Source of the DNA: Bacteroides sp.
GTDB taxonomy: Bacteria > Bacteroidota > Bacteroidia > Bacteroidales > Muribaculaceae
Reading direction: 5' to 3'
Assembly (NCBI GenBank): GCA_014801875.1
Contig: JAAVDJ010000012.1
Coordinates: 1 to 56,096 of the forward strand
DNA length: 56,096 nucleotides
Within the stretch, counting starts at the first letter, position 1. Each line of letters opens with the position of its first letter. Positions 34,038 to 43,964 of this stretch are shown here, in pieces. The position numbers and the translations under genes were made by a program. The notes beneath the pieces were generated by a model. It was not told the origin of the DNA. It ran no database searches and saw only the letters and a program-made list of their open reading frames with translations.

Positions 34038-35639
34038 ATGGTTTACAGATACGACTATCTTGTGATAGGATGCGGCATTGCCGGAATGAGCTTCGCCCTT
34101 AAAGCAGCCCGGAAGGGGAAGGTGGCTTTGGTGTGCAAAACCACTCTTGAAGAGGCCAATACGTTTCTGGCGCAGGGTGGAGTGGCGAGTGTCACGAATC
34201 TTGAGGTGGATGATTTTGACAAGCATATCGAAGACACCATGATTGCCGGCGATTGGCTTTCTGACCCGGCGGCCGTGGAGAAGGTGGTCAAGAACGCACC
34301 TTCGCAGATACAAGAGCTGATTGGGTGGGGTGTGGATTTCGACAAAAAGGAAGACGGAGAATTTGACCTCCACCGCGAGGGGGGACACAGCGAATTCCGT
34401 ATCCTCCACCATGCCGACAACACAGGGGCTGAAATTCAGCTAAGCCTTGTGGACGAGGTTAGACGCAATCCTGATATCGACGTCTTTGACCATCATTTCG
34501 CCCTGGAGATAATCACACAACACCATCTCGGAAAGATAGTGACTCGGCGCACCTCAGACATTACATGCTATGGAGCCTATATCCTCAACGAGAAAACCGG
34601 AAGCTGCGACACTTTCCTCGCCAAAGTGACCGTCATGGCAACCGGCGGAGTCGGCGCAGTCTACACTACGACCACCAACCCCTTGATAGCGACCGGCGAC
34701 GGAATAGCCATGGCATACAGGGCAAAGGGGACTGTCAGAGACATGGAGTTCATACAATTCCACCCCACGGCTCTCTATCATCCCGGTGACCGTCCTTCAT
34801 TCCTTATCACGGAAGCCATGAGAGGATACGGAGCCGTGCTCAGGAATATGGATGGGGAGGAATTCATGCATAAATACGACCCCCGTCTTTCTCTTGCTCC
34901 CCGCGACATCGTTGCTCGCGCAATAGATTCAGAAATGAAACTCCACGGCACTGACCACGTCTATCTCGATGTGACTCACAAAGATCCGGAGGAGACAAAG
35001 CGCCATTTCCCGAATATCTATGAGAAATGTCTTTCCTTTGGAATTGACATCACAAAGGATATGATTCCCGTGGCGCCTGCAGCCCACTATCTGTGTGGCG
35101 GAATAAAGGTAGATCTCAACGGAGAGTCGTCAATCAAGCGTCTGTATGCCCTCGGAGAGTGTAGCTGCACGGGGCTGCACGGAGGGAACCGTCTGGCAAG
35201 CAATTCATTGATAGAGGCTGTTGTATATGCTGACGCAGCCGCGCGCCATGCGACGTCGGTTGTTGACGGTTATGACTTCCGGACGGATGTGCCGGAATGG
35301 AACGACGAAGGGACCGCTCATCCAGAAGAGATGGTGCTGATTACCCAAAGCATCAAGGAAGTGAACCAGATAATGGGATATTACGTTGGAATCGTCAGAA
35401 GCGACCTCCGTCTTGACCGAGCCTGGAACCGCCTTGACATCCTTTACGAAGAGACAGAGAAGCTCTTCAAGGTGAGCAAGCCCAGCCGGGAGCTCTGCGA
35501 GCTTCGTAACATGATAAATGTGGCATACCTTATCATGCGTCAGGCAAGGGAGCGGAAAGAGAGCCGCGGACTTCATTTCACCGTAGACTATCCTCCGGTT
35601 TCTCATAAAGTAAAAAGAACTGAAAAACAATCGACATGA
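34038..35639 (+). CDS. nadB: L-aspartate oxidase
   Basis: NadB oxidises L-aspartate to iminoaspartate in de novo NAD synthesis. The 533-residue flavoprotein has the FAD motif GCGIAGMS (residues 11-18), FLAQGGVAS, the HREGGHSEFRILHH catalytic region, GDGIAMAYRAKG, EFIQFHPTALYHPG, and the CGGIKVDLNGES and GLHGGNRLASNSLIEAVVYA blocks shared with fumarate reductase flavoproteins. The start is the ATG at 34038, because the longer frame begins within the promoter. It overlaps the S41 protease gene by 4 bp. nadA and nadC are not in the window. Confidence 0.95.
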   Translation: MVYRYDYLVIGCGIAGMSFALKAARKGKVALVCKTTLEEANTFLAQGGVASVTNLEVDDFDKHIEDTMIAGDWLSDPAAVEKVVKNAPSQIQELIGWGVDFDKKEDGEFDLHREGGHSEFRILHHADNTGAEIQLSLVDEVRRNPDIDVFDHHFALEIITQHHLGKIVTRRTSDITCYGAYILNEKTGSCDTFLAKVTVMATGGVGAVYTTTTNPLIATGDGIAMAYRAKGTVRDMEFIQFHPTALYHPGDRPSFLITEAMRGYGAVLRNMDGEEFMHKYDPRLSLAPRDIVARAIDSEMKLHGTDHVYLDVTHKDPEETKRHFPNIYEKCLSFGIDITKDMIPVAPAAHYLCGGIKVDLNGESSIKRLYALGECSCTGLHGGNRLASNSLIEAVVYADAAARHATSVVDGYDFRTDVPEWNDEGTAHPEEMVLITQSIKEVNQIMGYYVGIVRSDLRLDRAWNRLDILYEETEKLFKVSKPSRELCELRNMINVAYLIMRQARERKESRGLHFTVDYPPVSHKVKRTEKQST

Positions 35640-37357
35640 CAAGAAAAAGATATTTTCTCCTCCTCTGGTGTGTGGCTGTCGTCATAGGCGCGTTTGCCGT
35701 GACCCCCACCGACAAGAAGCCGGATCTCAGCCACGACATGGCTGTCAACCGCAATCTCCAAATCTTCAATTCAATCGTAAAGCAACTTGAACTCAATTAT
35801 GTCGACACCATTCGCCCCAAGGAGGCGTTTGATGCGGCAATTGATGCGCTGCTTTCCACCGTAGACCCTTATACGACTTATTTTGATTCCGAAGACCGCA
35901 AGGAACTCATGCAGATGACAACGGGGGAATATGATTTTGGCGGTATAGGAAGCTTCATAATGGAGAGAAACGGCTCAAGCTATATCTCAAGCCCGAAGGA
36001 GGGTGCGCCAGCGGCATCGGCCGGACTCAGAACCGGCGACCAGATAATACGTGTGGACAGTGTTGACACGAGCAACTTCGGCTCGGAGGGGGTCACCAAA
36101 CTCCTGCGCGGAGAGATCGGAACTCCCGTCTCGGTCACCGTCAAGCGGCCATACGTCACAGACTCCATCATAACCGTCAACATGGTGAGAGCCAAACTCG
36201 GCGATCCTTCCGTGCCTTACTGGGGTGTGGTCGGTGGAAACACAGGGTATATCCGCCTGACCTCATTCATTGCCTCAACAGGCAAGGAGGTAAAGGAGGC
36301 GTTGGAGGCCTTCAGCAAGAATCCGGCTGTAACCCAGATTGTGCTTGATCTCCGAGGCAACGGGGGCGGACTGCTTGAAAGCGCGGTGGATGTGCTCGGA
36401 AATTTCCTCCCGAAAGGAACCGAAGTGCTTCGCACCAAGGGGCGCGACGGTAGAAACGAGAAAATCTACAAGACAACCCATACACCACTTTTCCCGGACA
36501 TACCGTTGGCTGTGCTGATAGACGGAGGTTCGGCCTCATCTTCCGAGATAACCGCCGGGGCTCTTCAGGATCTTGACAGAGCTGTGCTTATCGGAAGCCG
36601 CAGTTTCGGAAAAGGGCTCGTGCAGCGCACGCTCAACCTTCCGTATGACGGTCTGCTGAAAGTGACGGAGGCGAAATATTATATCCCCTCCGGCAGGCTT
36701 ATCCAAGCACTTGATTACTCTCATCGCAATGCTGACGGCAGCGTGGCTCCTACTCCTGATTCCCTGACGAACGTCTACCAGACTGCTCACGGGCGTGAGG
36801 TGCGCGACGGAGGTGGTCTGCAACCCGACATAAAAATCGACTGGAACAACTACAGCCGACTCACATATAACCTCGTGAGAGATTTCCAGACATTCGATTT
36901 CGCAAACCGCTACGCGAACACCCATGCATCCATCGATAGTCCGGAGACTTTCAAAGTTAGCGATGAGATGTATGCCGACTTTAAGAACAGCATAGACACC
37001 ACCACCTTCAAGAGCGACCGTATATGCGAAGATCTCCTTGCCAAGATAAAGGATGTCGTGAAGACGGAAGGGTATATGAATGAGGAGACCGAGGCGGCCT
37101 TCGCCACTCTCGCCCCCTTGCTCAAGCAGGATATCAACAGGGAGCTTGATGCCAAACGAGAGGAAGTGGCCGACTATCTGGGTGGAGAGATAGTGGAGCG
37201 GTATTATTTCGGCAAAGGGAAACTCCGCTATGAGCTGACCAACGACAAGGCCATGAAAGCCGCTATGGATATCCTCTCCGACAAGGCGCAGCTCAACAAG
37301 ACATTGGGTATTTCCGAAACCAAAGCCATTCCGGCGAAGAAAGGAAAGAAAAAGTAA
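35636..37357 (+). CDS. S41 family C-terminal processing peptidase
   Basis: The 573-residue product has an N-terminal signal or anchor (RKRYFLLLWCVAVVIGAFAV). A PDZ domain follows (about 85-180: IMERNGSSYISSPKEGAPAA, GLRTGDQIIRVDSVDT). The S41 Ser/Lys protease core (about 195-385) contains GNTGYIRLTSF, DLRGNGGG, DGGSASSSEITAGALQD (about 296-312) and SRSFGKGLVQR, with the catalytic Ser and Lys. A helical C-terminal region follows (about 470-550). Such CtpA-like enzymes trim periplasmic proteins. It overlaps nadB by 4 bp and precedes mfd by 4 bp, so the three are one transcript. Confidence 0.92.
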   Translation: MTRKRYFLLLWCVAVVIGAFAVTPTDKKPDLSHDMAVNRNLQIFNSIVKQLELNYVDTIRPKEAFDAAIDALLSTVDPYTTYFDSEDRKELMQMTTGEYDFGGIGSFIMERNGSSYISSPKEGAPAASAGLRTGDQIIRVDSVDTSNFGSEGVTKLLRGEIGTPVSVTVKRPYVTDSIITVNMVRAKLGDPSVPYWGVVGGNTGYIRLTSFIASTGKEVKEALEAFSKNPAVTQIVLDLRGNGGGLLESAVDVLGNFLPKGTEVLRTKGRDGRNEKIYKTTHTPLFPDIPLAVLIDGGSASSSEITAGALQDLDRAVLIGSRSFGKGLVQRTLNLPYDGLLKVTEAKYYIPSGRLIQALDYSHRNADGSVAPTPDSLTNVYQTAHGREVRDGGGLQPDIKIDWNNYSRLTYNLVRDFQTFDFANRYANTHASIDSPETFKVSDEMYADFKNSIDTTTFKSDRICEDLLAKIKDVVKTEGYMNEETEAAFATLAPLLKQDINRELDAKREEVADYLGGEIVERYYFGKGKLRYELTNDKAMKAAMDILSDKAQLNKTLGISETKAIPAKKGKKK

Positions 37358-37361
37358 GAAT

Positions 37362-40300
37362 ATGCAGTTGAAGGAAGCTGACGCCCTGTTTGCGACTCCG
37401 ACCCGTGTGGGTGCGCTATGCAAGGCGATTGATGATAAAAAGATAAAGAGAATACGACTTAACGGACTGAAGGGGAGTGCTGCGGCACTCCTCTTCGCTG
37501 CTTTGCCCGAACGTAAGCAACCCTACCTGATTGTGGCCGACGATATGGATTCCGCCGGCTATATCTACCATGACCTCTGCCAGACAGCGGGAGCTGACAA
37601 GGTGGCTGTCTTTCCGAGCGGCTACCGGCGCGATATAAAATACGGCCAGCAAGACCCCCCTTCTCAGATTTTGCGCACAGAGACTCTGGATGCCTGGGGG
37701 AAGAAAGACCATCCCGTGTGGGTGGTGACCTGTCCGGAGGCGCTGGCGGAGAAAGTGCCCGCTCCCAAGGCACTCTCAGCAGCGACTGTGACCCTAAAGA
37801 CCGGGAAAAAGGTAGAGATGGGGGAGGTGAGGAAACGCCTGCGTGAACTGGGTTTCAAGGAGGTGGACTACGTCTACGAGCCCGGTCAGTTTGCAGTGCG
37901 TGGCTCCATCATGGATGTCTACAGTTATTCCGGCGAACTACCCTACCGTATCGACTGGTTTGACGATGAGGTGGATTCAATACGTCTTTTCAATGTGGAG
38001 ACACAGCTTTCCGAGAGGAAGATGGAGACAGTCTCTATCGTTCCCTCGTCGACCGCCGGGAGCGGAGAGGGGGGAGTGTCGCTGCTTGACTATCTGGACA
38101 CCTCAGCCATGCTCTTCTGCCAGTCTGTGGAATGGCTGCGGAGCCGTGTGCGTGGCATTTCCGGAGAAACCCTTTCCGAGGCCGTGGTCATAACGGGGGA
38201 AGGAGACAGCGAAGCAATGAAGAATGTTGTCGACGCGGACGCTTTTGATGCCAAACTCGACAAACTGCGTCTTCTGGAATTCGGCAACAGCACCGCCGGG
38301 TCATTCTCTCCTGATGCGGTCATGGAGTTCGACACCATTCTCCAGGCTTTATATCACAAGAATTTCAATCTCATATCCGAGTCGTTCGGGAAATTCCTCG
38401 AGGAGGGGTATCGCATCATGATTCTGAGCGACACCCCTTATCAGAACGAGCGACTGAAGGCCATATTCGCCGACCGTGGCGACAATATCCCCTTCACTCC
38501 GGTCGAGCATACCATTCATGAGGGGTTTGTCGACAACGAGACTAAGATTTGCTTCTTTACCGACCATCAGATATTCGACCGTTTCCATAAATACAACCTG
38601 AAGAGCGACCGCGCACGCGGAGGGAAGCTCGCTCTCTCCCTCAAAGAACTCCAGCAGATTGAGGCGGGAGACTATATCGTGCATATTGACCATGGTATAG
38701 CCAAATTCGGCGGCTTGGTGCAGACCGATGCCAACGGCCATCCGCAGGAGATGATAAAACTCCTGTTCCAAAACGATGATATTGTGCTCGTCAGCATCCA
38801 CGCCTTGCACAAGCTCTCAAAATACAGAGGGAAGGACGGAATACCACCGAAAATCAGCAAACTCGGTAGTGGTGCCTGGAACAAACTGAAAGAGAAAACC
38901 AAGAGTAAGCTCAAGGATATCGCCCGCGACCTCATAAAGCTATATGCGGCGCGTCGCAACGAGAAGGGGTATGCCTTTGCTCCCGACACATATCTGCAGC
39001 ACGAGCTCGAGGCAAGCTTCATCTATGAGGACACCCCGGACCAGCTCAAGGCCACGAAAGAGGTGAAAGCCGATATGGAATCAGCGCGTCCGATGGATCG
39101 TCTTATATGTGGCGATGTAGGGTTCGGAAAGACTGAGATAGCTATTCGTGCGGCCTTCAAGGCTGCCGCCGACAGCAAGCAGACGGCTGTGCTCGTGCCG
39201 ACCACGGTGCTCGCCATGCAGCATTACCACACCTTCTCCGAGCGACTGAAAGATCTTCCCGTCAGAGTGGAGTTCATATCGCGTGCCCGTAAGCCGAAGG
39301 AGGTGAAGCAGATTCTCGCTGACCTTGCCGACGGAAAGGTAGATATCCTGATAGGCACCCACAAACTGATAGGGAAAGGGGTGAAGTTTAAAGACCTCGG
39401 GTTGCTTATCGTAGACGAAGAGCAGAAATTCGGAGTGGCGGTGAAGGAGAAGCTGAAGCAGATGAAGGTGAATGTAGACACCCTCACCATGAGTGCCACC
39501 CCAATCCCGCGCACACTACAGTTTTCCCTGATGGGGGCGCGCGATCTCTCTTCGCTCAACACTCCTCCGGGAAACCGCCAGCCGATAGAGACAAATGTCT
39601 CCACATTCGACGATGAGGTGATTGCCGAGGCTGTCAATTTCGAACTCAGTCGCAACGGACAGGTTTTCTTCATATCAAACCGTATTGAGAACCTCACGAC
39701 CATAGAGAATACGTTGCGGCGCCTTATCCCGGGGATAAGGATAGTGACGGCCCACGGACAGATGCCTCCCGAGAAACTCGAGCAGGCAATCATAGATTTC
39801 GCAGCACACGACTACGATGTGCTCCTCTCCACGACTATCGTGGAGAATGGAATAGATATGCCGAATGTCAACACCATCCTCATCAACAACGCCCATCATT
39901 TCGGTCTCAGCGAACTCCATCAGTTGCGTGGGCGTGTAGGGCGCAACAACAAGAAGGCGTTCTGCTATCTGCTGGTGCCCCCCGGAGCGCCGCTGACCCC
40001 CGAGGCACGTCGCCGTCTTCAGGCGATAGAGAATTTCAGCGACCTCGGTAGCGGCATCCACATAGCCATGCAGGATCTCGACATACGCGGAGCCGGAAAC
40101 CTTTTGGGTGCGGAACAGAGCGGATTCATAGCTGATTTAGGTTATGAGGCCTACCAGAAGATTCTGAAGGAGTCTGTCATGGAGCTGAAGACAGAGGAGT
40201 TCGCGGATGAATTCGACGAGCTTGCCGGAGGGAAAGAGGAGGAATATGTGGCCGACTGCACCATAGAAAGCGACCTGGAGCTTCGTCTTCCGCCGGAATA

Positions 40301-40709
40301 TGTGCCGCAGGAGAGCGAACGTATCTCCCTTTATCAGCAGCTCGACAATATGGAGACGCCGGCTCAGACTGAGGAATTCCGCCGTCAGCTCCGCGACCGT
40401 TTCGGTGCCATACCGGCGATTTCGGAGGAGCTGATAAAGGTAGTGCCTCTCAGGATGTCTGCGCGCCGTCTCGGCATAGAGCGTCTTGCCCTGAAAGGGG
40501 GGAAGATGCGCGTCTATTTCGTCGGAGACGACAACAAGGCCTACTATCAGAGCGCGGCGTTCGGGAAGGTGCTCAGTTTCGTGCAGTCAGATCCCCGCCG
40601 TTGCGAGATACGCGAGATAAAAGGGAAACGGTCAATACTCATTTCCGGAGTATCGACCGTTGCAGATGCGCTTGCTATCCTTGAAAAGATGGAATCTTTT
40701 AGGGTGTAG
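37362..40709 (+). CDS. mfd: Transcription-repair coupling factor
   Basis: Mfd removes RNA polymerase stalled at DNA damage and recruits UvrA. The 1115-residue product has the UvrB-homologous N-terminal module (about 1-330; RGSIMDVYSYSGELPYRIDW), and a CarD-like RNA polymerase interaction domain (about 425-500; GDYIVHIDHGIAKFGGLVQ). The RecG-like SF2 translocase follows, with Walker A GDVGFGKTEI (584-593), DEEQ box (685-688), SATPIPRTL, QLRGRVGR and the C-terminal regulatory domain. Length is typical. It is the last gene of the nadB operon. Its stop codon is joined to a 7-bp-period array. Confidence 0.97.
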   Translation: MQLKEADALFATPTRVGALCKAIDDKKIKRIRLNGLKGSAAALLFAALPERKQPYLIVADDMDSAGYIYHDLCQTAGADKVAVFPSGYRRDIKYGQQDPPSQILRTETLDAWGKKDHPVWVVTCPEALAEKVPAPKALSAATVTLKTGKKVEMGEVRKRLRELGFKEVDYVYEPGQFAVRGSIMDVYSYSGELPYRIDWFDDEVDSIRLFNVETQLSERKMETVSIVPSSTAGSGEGGVSLLDYLDTSAMLFCQSVEWLRSRVRGISGETLSEAVVITGEGDSEAMKNVVDADAFDAKLDKLRLLEFGNSTAGSFSPDAVMEFDTILQALYHKNFNLISESFGKFLEEGYRIMILSDTPYQNERLKAIFADRGDNIPFTPVEHTIHEGFVDNETKICFFTDHQIFDRFHKYNLKSDRARGGKLALSLKELQQIEAGDYIVHIDHGIAKFGGLVQTDANGHPQEMIKLLFQNDDIVLVSIHALHKLSKYRGKDGIPPKISKLGSGAWNKLKEKTKSKLKDIARDLIKLYAARRNEKGYAFAPDTYLQHELEASFIYEDTPDQLKATKEVKADMESARPMDRLICGDVGFGKTEIAIRAAFKAAADSKQTAVLVPTTVLAMQHYHTFSERLKDLPVRVEFISRARKPKEVKQILADLADGKVDILIGTHKLIGKGVKFKDLGLLIVDEEQKFGVAVKEKLKQMKVNVDTLTMSATPIPRTLQFSLMGARDLSSLNTPPGNRQPIETNVSTFDDEVIAEAVNFELSRNGQVFFISNRIENLTTIENTLRRLIPGIRIVTAHGQMPPEKLEQAIIDFAAHDYDVLLSTTIVENGIDMPNVNTILINNAHHFGLSELHQLRGRVGRNNKKAFCYLLVPPGAPLTPEARRRLQAIENFSDLGSGIHIAMQDLDIRGAGNLLGAEQSGFIADLGYEAYQKILKESVMELKTEEFADEFDELAGGKEEEYVADCTIESDLELRLPPEYVPQESERISLYQQLDNMETPAQTEEFRRQLRDRFGAIPAISEELIKVVPLRMSARRLGIERLALKGGKMRVYFVGDDNKAYYQSAAFGKVLSFVQSDPRRCEIREIKGKRSILISGVSTVADALAILEKMESFRV

Positions 40710-40803
40710 GCTCGAGCCTTGAGGTGATAGGTATCAGTTTCAAAATTCAAGTGCGTTTTCCTCGCGCCTTGAGCCTCGCGCCTCGCGCCTTGAGCCTAAT
40801 ACC
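40706..40803. repeat. Opposed heptamer arrays between mfd and the porin gene
   Basis: At 40763-40797 five units in a row read CGCGCCT or TGAGCCT. On the minus strand this gives GGTATTA, GGCTCAA, GGCGCGA and so on, directly after the porin stop codon. A second, degraded run of the opposite sense starts at the mfd stop (40707). The two converge and may form a hairpin. Confidence 0.8.
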
Positions 40804-41988
40804 TTAAAACTTGAACATGATTCGGGCCTGGATTATGTTGACGTGGCGTGGAAATTGCACGTCGCTTGCGCGCACGTTGGTGTAGCTGTAGCGCAGACGG
40901 GCTATCATGTATTTGTTGATGTAATAGTTGAACGTCACGGAGTAGTCGTTGGAGATACCGCCCATGATTGCGGCCTTGCAGTCGGAGGCGTTCATGTAAT
41001 CGTAGCCTAAGACACACTCGAGCGTTTTTGGTTTCGGCGTGGCGAGACCCGCGTCGGCATGTGAGTAGGAATATTCGGAGTCTCCGAGCAGGAGGCAACG
41101 GACGAGTCCGTATGCACCCTGGGCTGTGTAGGAGTTGTAGCCTGTCTCACGCCAGATGTTCATGTAGTAGTATTGTCCTTCCAATGCAAATCGTCCTTTG
41201 GAAAGGAGCAATTCGGGAGTCATGCGGAACATCCCTTTGGAATTGTTTATACGCGCGGAAAGCATCGGGACAGTCTCTACTTTCGTAGGGAAGCCTGAGC
41301 TGTAGTTGAAATAACCTGTGGAAGTCTCTTTTACCCCCTCATCGTTTTCTACGGCAAGATGCTGAGGAGTCTGATACCAAGAAGAGAACCCTACCTGAGC
41401 AATCGCACCGGGTGTGCGCAAAGGTCGCCACACGAATCTTTCGACAGCGCCGATGCTTATCTTCCCCTGATTGCTTGGGCTTACAGTCAAGGAGTTTGGA
41501 GTCAGGACAGTCACCCCGAGGAAAACAGGCCCTCTGTCGTGTACGTACATGACGCCGATGTTACGTCCTGTAGCGTTGAGATAGCTGTCGGCTGTCGAAG
41601 CTATCATCTGAGGTTTCATGGAGCTTGATGTGGCCGAGTTCAGACCGAATTGCTGCACGAAATAACCGGCACGTATAAGATTATGCTCATCGTGAGTGTA
41701 TTGGAAATAAACATCCTTCATGCTAAGGACGCCCTGACCGTAGCCTATGTCTATTTTAGCCGAGAATTTTCCATATGTGGCAGTTGCTCCGATACGCACA
41801 TCAGGGATTGCCACGCCATCGGCGAAACCATCTTTATTCGGGAGGAACAAAGCGCCGTCAAACAGAGCGCGCCCCGAGGGTTTGATTGAGAATTTAGGTT
41901 GTAGGGAGTCGTTTTCCTCTGCTTTAGTTGTGGGGACAGTGGTTAACGCCATAAGGGCCAGAGCTGATAAAGCGTAAAGTTTGTTCAT
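40804..41988 (-). CDS. OprO/OprP-type phosphate-selective porin
   Basis: The 394-residue product has a signal peptide (ALSALALMALTTVPTTKA). The body is rich in alternating beta strands and ends in a C-terminal aromatic strand (IIQARIMFKF), as expected for an outer-membrane barrel. DVYFQYTHDEHNLIRAGYFV, GRNIGVMYVHDRGPVF and LRYSYTNV resemble the porin O/P family. It is probably a general or anion-selective porin; phosphate selectivity cannot be read from the sequence, and no pho genes are near. It is monocistronic. Confidence 0.82.
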   Translation of the reverse strand: MNKLYALSALALMALTTVPTTKAEENDSLQPKFSIKPSGRALFDGALFLPNKDGFADGVAIPDVRIGATATYGKFSAKIDIGYGQGVLSMKDVYFQYTHDEHNLIRAGYFVQQFGLNSATSSSMKPQMIASTADSYLNATGRNIGVMYVHDRGPVFLGVTVLTPNSLTVSPSNQGKISIGAVERFVWRPLRTPGAIAQVGFSSWYQTPQHLAVENDEGVKETSTGYFNYSSGFPTKVETVPMLSARINNSKGMFRMTPELLLSKGRFALEGQYYYMNIWRETGYNSYTAQGAYGLVRCLLLGDSEYSYSHADAGLATPKPKTLECVLGYDYMNASDCKAAIMGGISNDYSVTFNYYINKYMIARLRYSYTNVRASDVQFPRHVNIIQARIMFKF

Positions 41989-42213
41989 AGAGGTAAGATT
42001 TTCAAGGTTAAGGATAAGAAAGGTTAAAATAAACGAGTCATTACGTGAAAAAGAGTAATGATTAGTTATGAAAGTTTAACAAGTGGAAGCATTAAAAGTT
42101 TAGGGTTAAAATGTTAAAATCGCACAAAACGGGGTGTGCAAACGTTTATACCATATGAGGGAGGTGACCGATGAGGATTCTCCTCAGAACTATAACTATA
42201 TCAAAAGAACCTG

Positions 42214-42522
42214 ATGACAGATAAAGACACCGCACTGCCTGAGACAACCGACGAGGGTCGGATAGTGCTGCTGAAGAATATAATGAGCGCGTCAGTGGAG
42301 GGGTATGCCACCCGTCTCGACGATTGGAAGCGCGCTACCGGGATTGACCACCCGGAATGTGCTCATGAGATATGCGACCGCCCCGCGACTCACGGAGCGA
42401 TGGCCATTCGTGCCTTTTCCGCAGACCGGAAGCGTTACATATATCCGGCCTGTGAGACGTGTGTGCGGCGCACGGAGATGCTTTATGTGAAGGGTCCGCT
42501 GGTAGTGATAAACGATAAATGA
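42214..42522 (+). CDS. Hypothetical protein with four conserved-type cysteines
   Basis: The 102-residue cytosolic product contains HPECAHEICDRPATHGA and YPACETCVRR. The Cys and His residues (CxxxxC...CxxC) could form a small zinc site. There is no signal peptide. It lies 1 bp from the PfkB kinase gene, so the two are co-expressed and possibly functionally linked. I do not recognise a family. Confidence 0.65.
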   Translation: MTDKDTALPETTDEGRIVLLKNIMSASVEGYATRLDDWKRATGIDHPECAHEICDRPATHGAMAIRAFSADRKRYIYPACETCVRRTEMLYVKGPLVVINDK

Positions 42523-42523
42523 A

Positions 42524-43423
42524 ATGGAAAACATCAATGGAGAAAAGGGTGGCATCTGCTGCATCGGCCATATCACCCATGACAAGATTGTGACACCGCG
42601 ACACACGGTGCATCTGCCGGGAGGAACAGCCTATTATTTCGGACACGCGATGTCGCGCCTGGGGAAGGTGCCGTTCAATCTTGTGACCTCGCTTGCCGAC
42701 TCAGACCTTTCCGCAGTCGAGGAGCTGCGAGGGGCCGGGATAGATGTGGAGGTCATTCCAAGCCGGGCCACGGTCTGTTTCGAGAATATTTATGGGGAAG
42801 ATTACAATCACCGCACGCAGCGTGTCAGCGCGAAAGCCGACCCCTTTACGGAGGAGAAACTCTCCGGGGTGAGGGGGGAAGTGTTTCATCTCGGCACTCT
42901 CCTTGCCGATGATTTCTCTTTGGGGGTGATAAAGAGTCTGTCGCGCCGCGGGAGGGTGAGTGTGGACGTGCAGGGGTATCTCAGGGAGGTACGAGGCGAG
43001 AAAGTGGAAGCTATAGATTGGAAAGATAAGGAGGAGGCCTATCCTTATATAGATATTCTTAAAGCCAACGAGCACGAGATGGAGGTCTTGACCGGCTCGA
43101 GGGATGCAGTTGAGGCTGCGCGCCATCTTGCCGGGAAGGGAGTCAAGGAGGTTGTCCTGACATTGGGAAGCGAAGGTTCTCTTATCTATAGTGGCGGAAT
43201 GGAGTATCATATACCCGCATTCCGACCGCGAGAAGTTGTGGATGCTACCGGATGTGGCGACACGTATATGGCCGGCTATCTCTACTGCCGTGAGCAAGGG
43301 AAGAGCATAACAGAAAGCGGCCTTTTCGCAGCAGCCATGTGTACGTTGAAACTCGAAGGAAGCGGGCCCTTCAAGGGAAGTGAAGAGGAAATAATGGAGG
43401 TATTGGAAAAAGGGGAAGGGTAA
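42524..43423 (+). CDS. PfkB family carbohydrate kinase
   Basis: This is a 299-residue ribokinase-fold sugar or nucleoside kinase. The N-terminal GG motif is HLPGGTAYYFGHAMSRLG. The C-terminal signature DATGCGDTYMAGY places the catalytic base at Asp246. VVLTLGSEGSLIY is the expected ATP-site strand region. The substrate is not clear; the short ICCIGHITHDKIV N-terminus resembles inositol- or nucleoside-type PfkB members rather than fructokinases. It is the second gene of a two-gene unit. Confidence 0.87.
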   Translation: MENINGEKGGICCIGHITHDKIVTPRHTVHLPGGTAYYFGHAMSRLGKVPFNLVTSLADSDLSAVEELRGAGIDVEVIPSRATVCFENIYGEDYNHRTQRVSAKADPFTEEKLSGVRGEVFHLGTLLADDFSLGVIKSLSRRGRVSVDVQGYLREVRGEKVEAIDWKDKEEAYPYIDILKANEHEMEVLTGSRDAVEAARHLAGKGVKEVVLTLGSEGSLIYSGGMEYHIPAFRPREVVDATGCGDTYMAGYLYCREQGKSITESGLFAAAMCTLKLEGSGPFKGSEEEIMEVLEKGEG

Positions 43424-43501
43424 AAGGGTCTAAATTTTATTTTTAACATTTAGAATTTCCCGATTTAACACTTAGGAATAGGAAGGGGGGATATTATTTT
43501 G

Positions 43502-43509
43502 TAAATTTG
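43502..43509 (+). promoter_or_regulatory. Promoter -7 box of the ncRNA candidate
   Basis: TAAATTTG fits the consensus. No open reading frame of useful size follows. Confidence 0.55.
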
Positions 43510-43510
43510 C

Positions 43511-43815
43511 ATCATTCCATTGGGAAAGTTAAAATAAATCCCTGTGGAGGCCAAAAATTCAAGGAGTGCTTATATACCTACAAATATAGAGTTTATAACT
43601 GCTGAGAAAGCGATTAGGTCATTCGACAGGTTGTGAAACTAAAGGATAATATAATTGCTTTTAGGAAACGTTATCGATTCCCTTGTGAAAGAGAAGAGAT
43701 AATCCCTCCCGCGTTTGTTTCCACAGATGCAGAGGGGTTTGTTTCAAGAATCAATACTTGAATTTTGGTTATGGGGGGATGGTGTCTCTTTGTAGAGATG
43801 CCATCCTTTCCTGTC
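43511..43815 (+). ncRNA. Candidate structured RNA, possibly 6S-like
   Basis: A promoter-to-terminator interval of about 300 nt lacks an open frame. Its ends pair over a distance: AAATCCC (about 43536-43545) with GGGGTTT (about 43736), and CTGTGGA (about 43545) with TCCACAG (about 43720). These enclose about 200 nt with a smaller inner hairpin (CTAAAG with CTTTTAG). A long closing helix with an unpaired middle is the layout of 6S RNA, and the enclosed length is close to 6S RNA, but I cannot confirm the family. The terminator stem is 43777-43788 with 43795-43806, followed by TTTCC. Confidence 0.45.
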
Positions 43816-43849
43816 TTAGAGAGAAGGGTAGGGATTTCCAAAAAAACGA

Positions 43850-43899
43850 GATTCAGGGATTAGAGATTAGGCATAAACCAAATCTCTAATCCCTGAATC
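43850..43899. terminator. Perfect 19-bp hairpin
   Basis: 43850-43868 pairs exactly with 43881-43899 around a 12-nt loop. The left arm continues as a 7-bp-period run (GGGATTA, GAGATTA). It could act as a terminator in either direction. Confidence 0.7.
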
Positions 43900-43964
43900 T
43901 TATAATTCTCTATTCAGTTATCCGGTGAGTGTGATATTCACGGAGGGAGCGCCACATCTTTACC

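Noticed and set aside
36536..37423. 295-codon minus-strand frame inside the S41 peptidase gene
   Set aside because: It lies fully antisense to a protease with clear catalytic motifs, and its translation shows no domain or signal.
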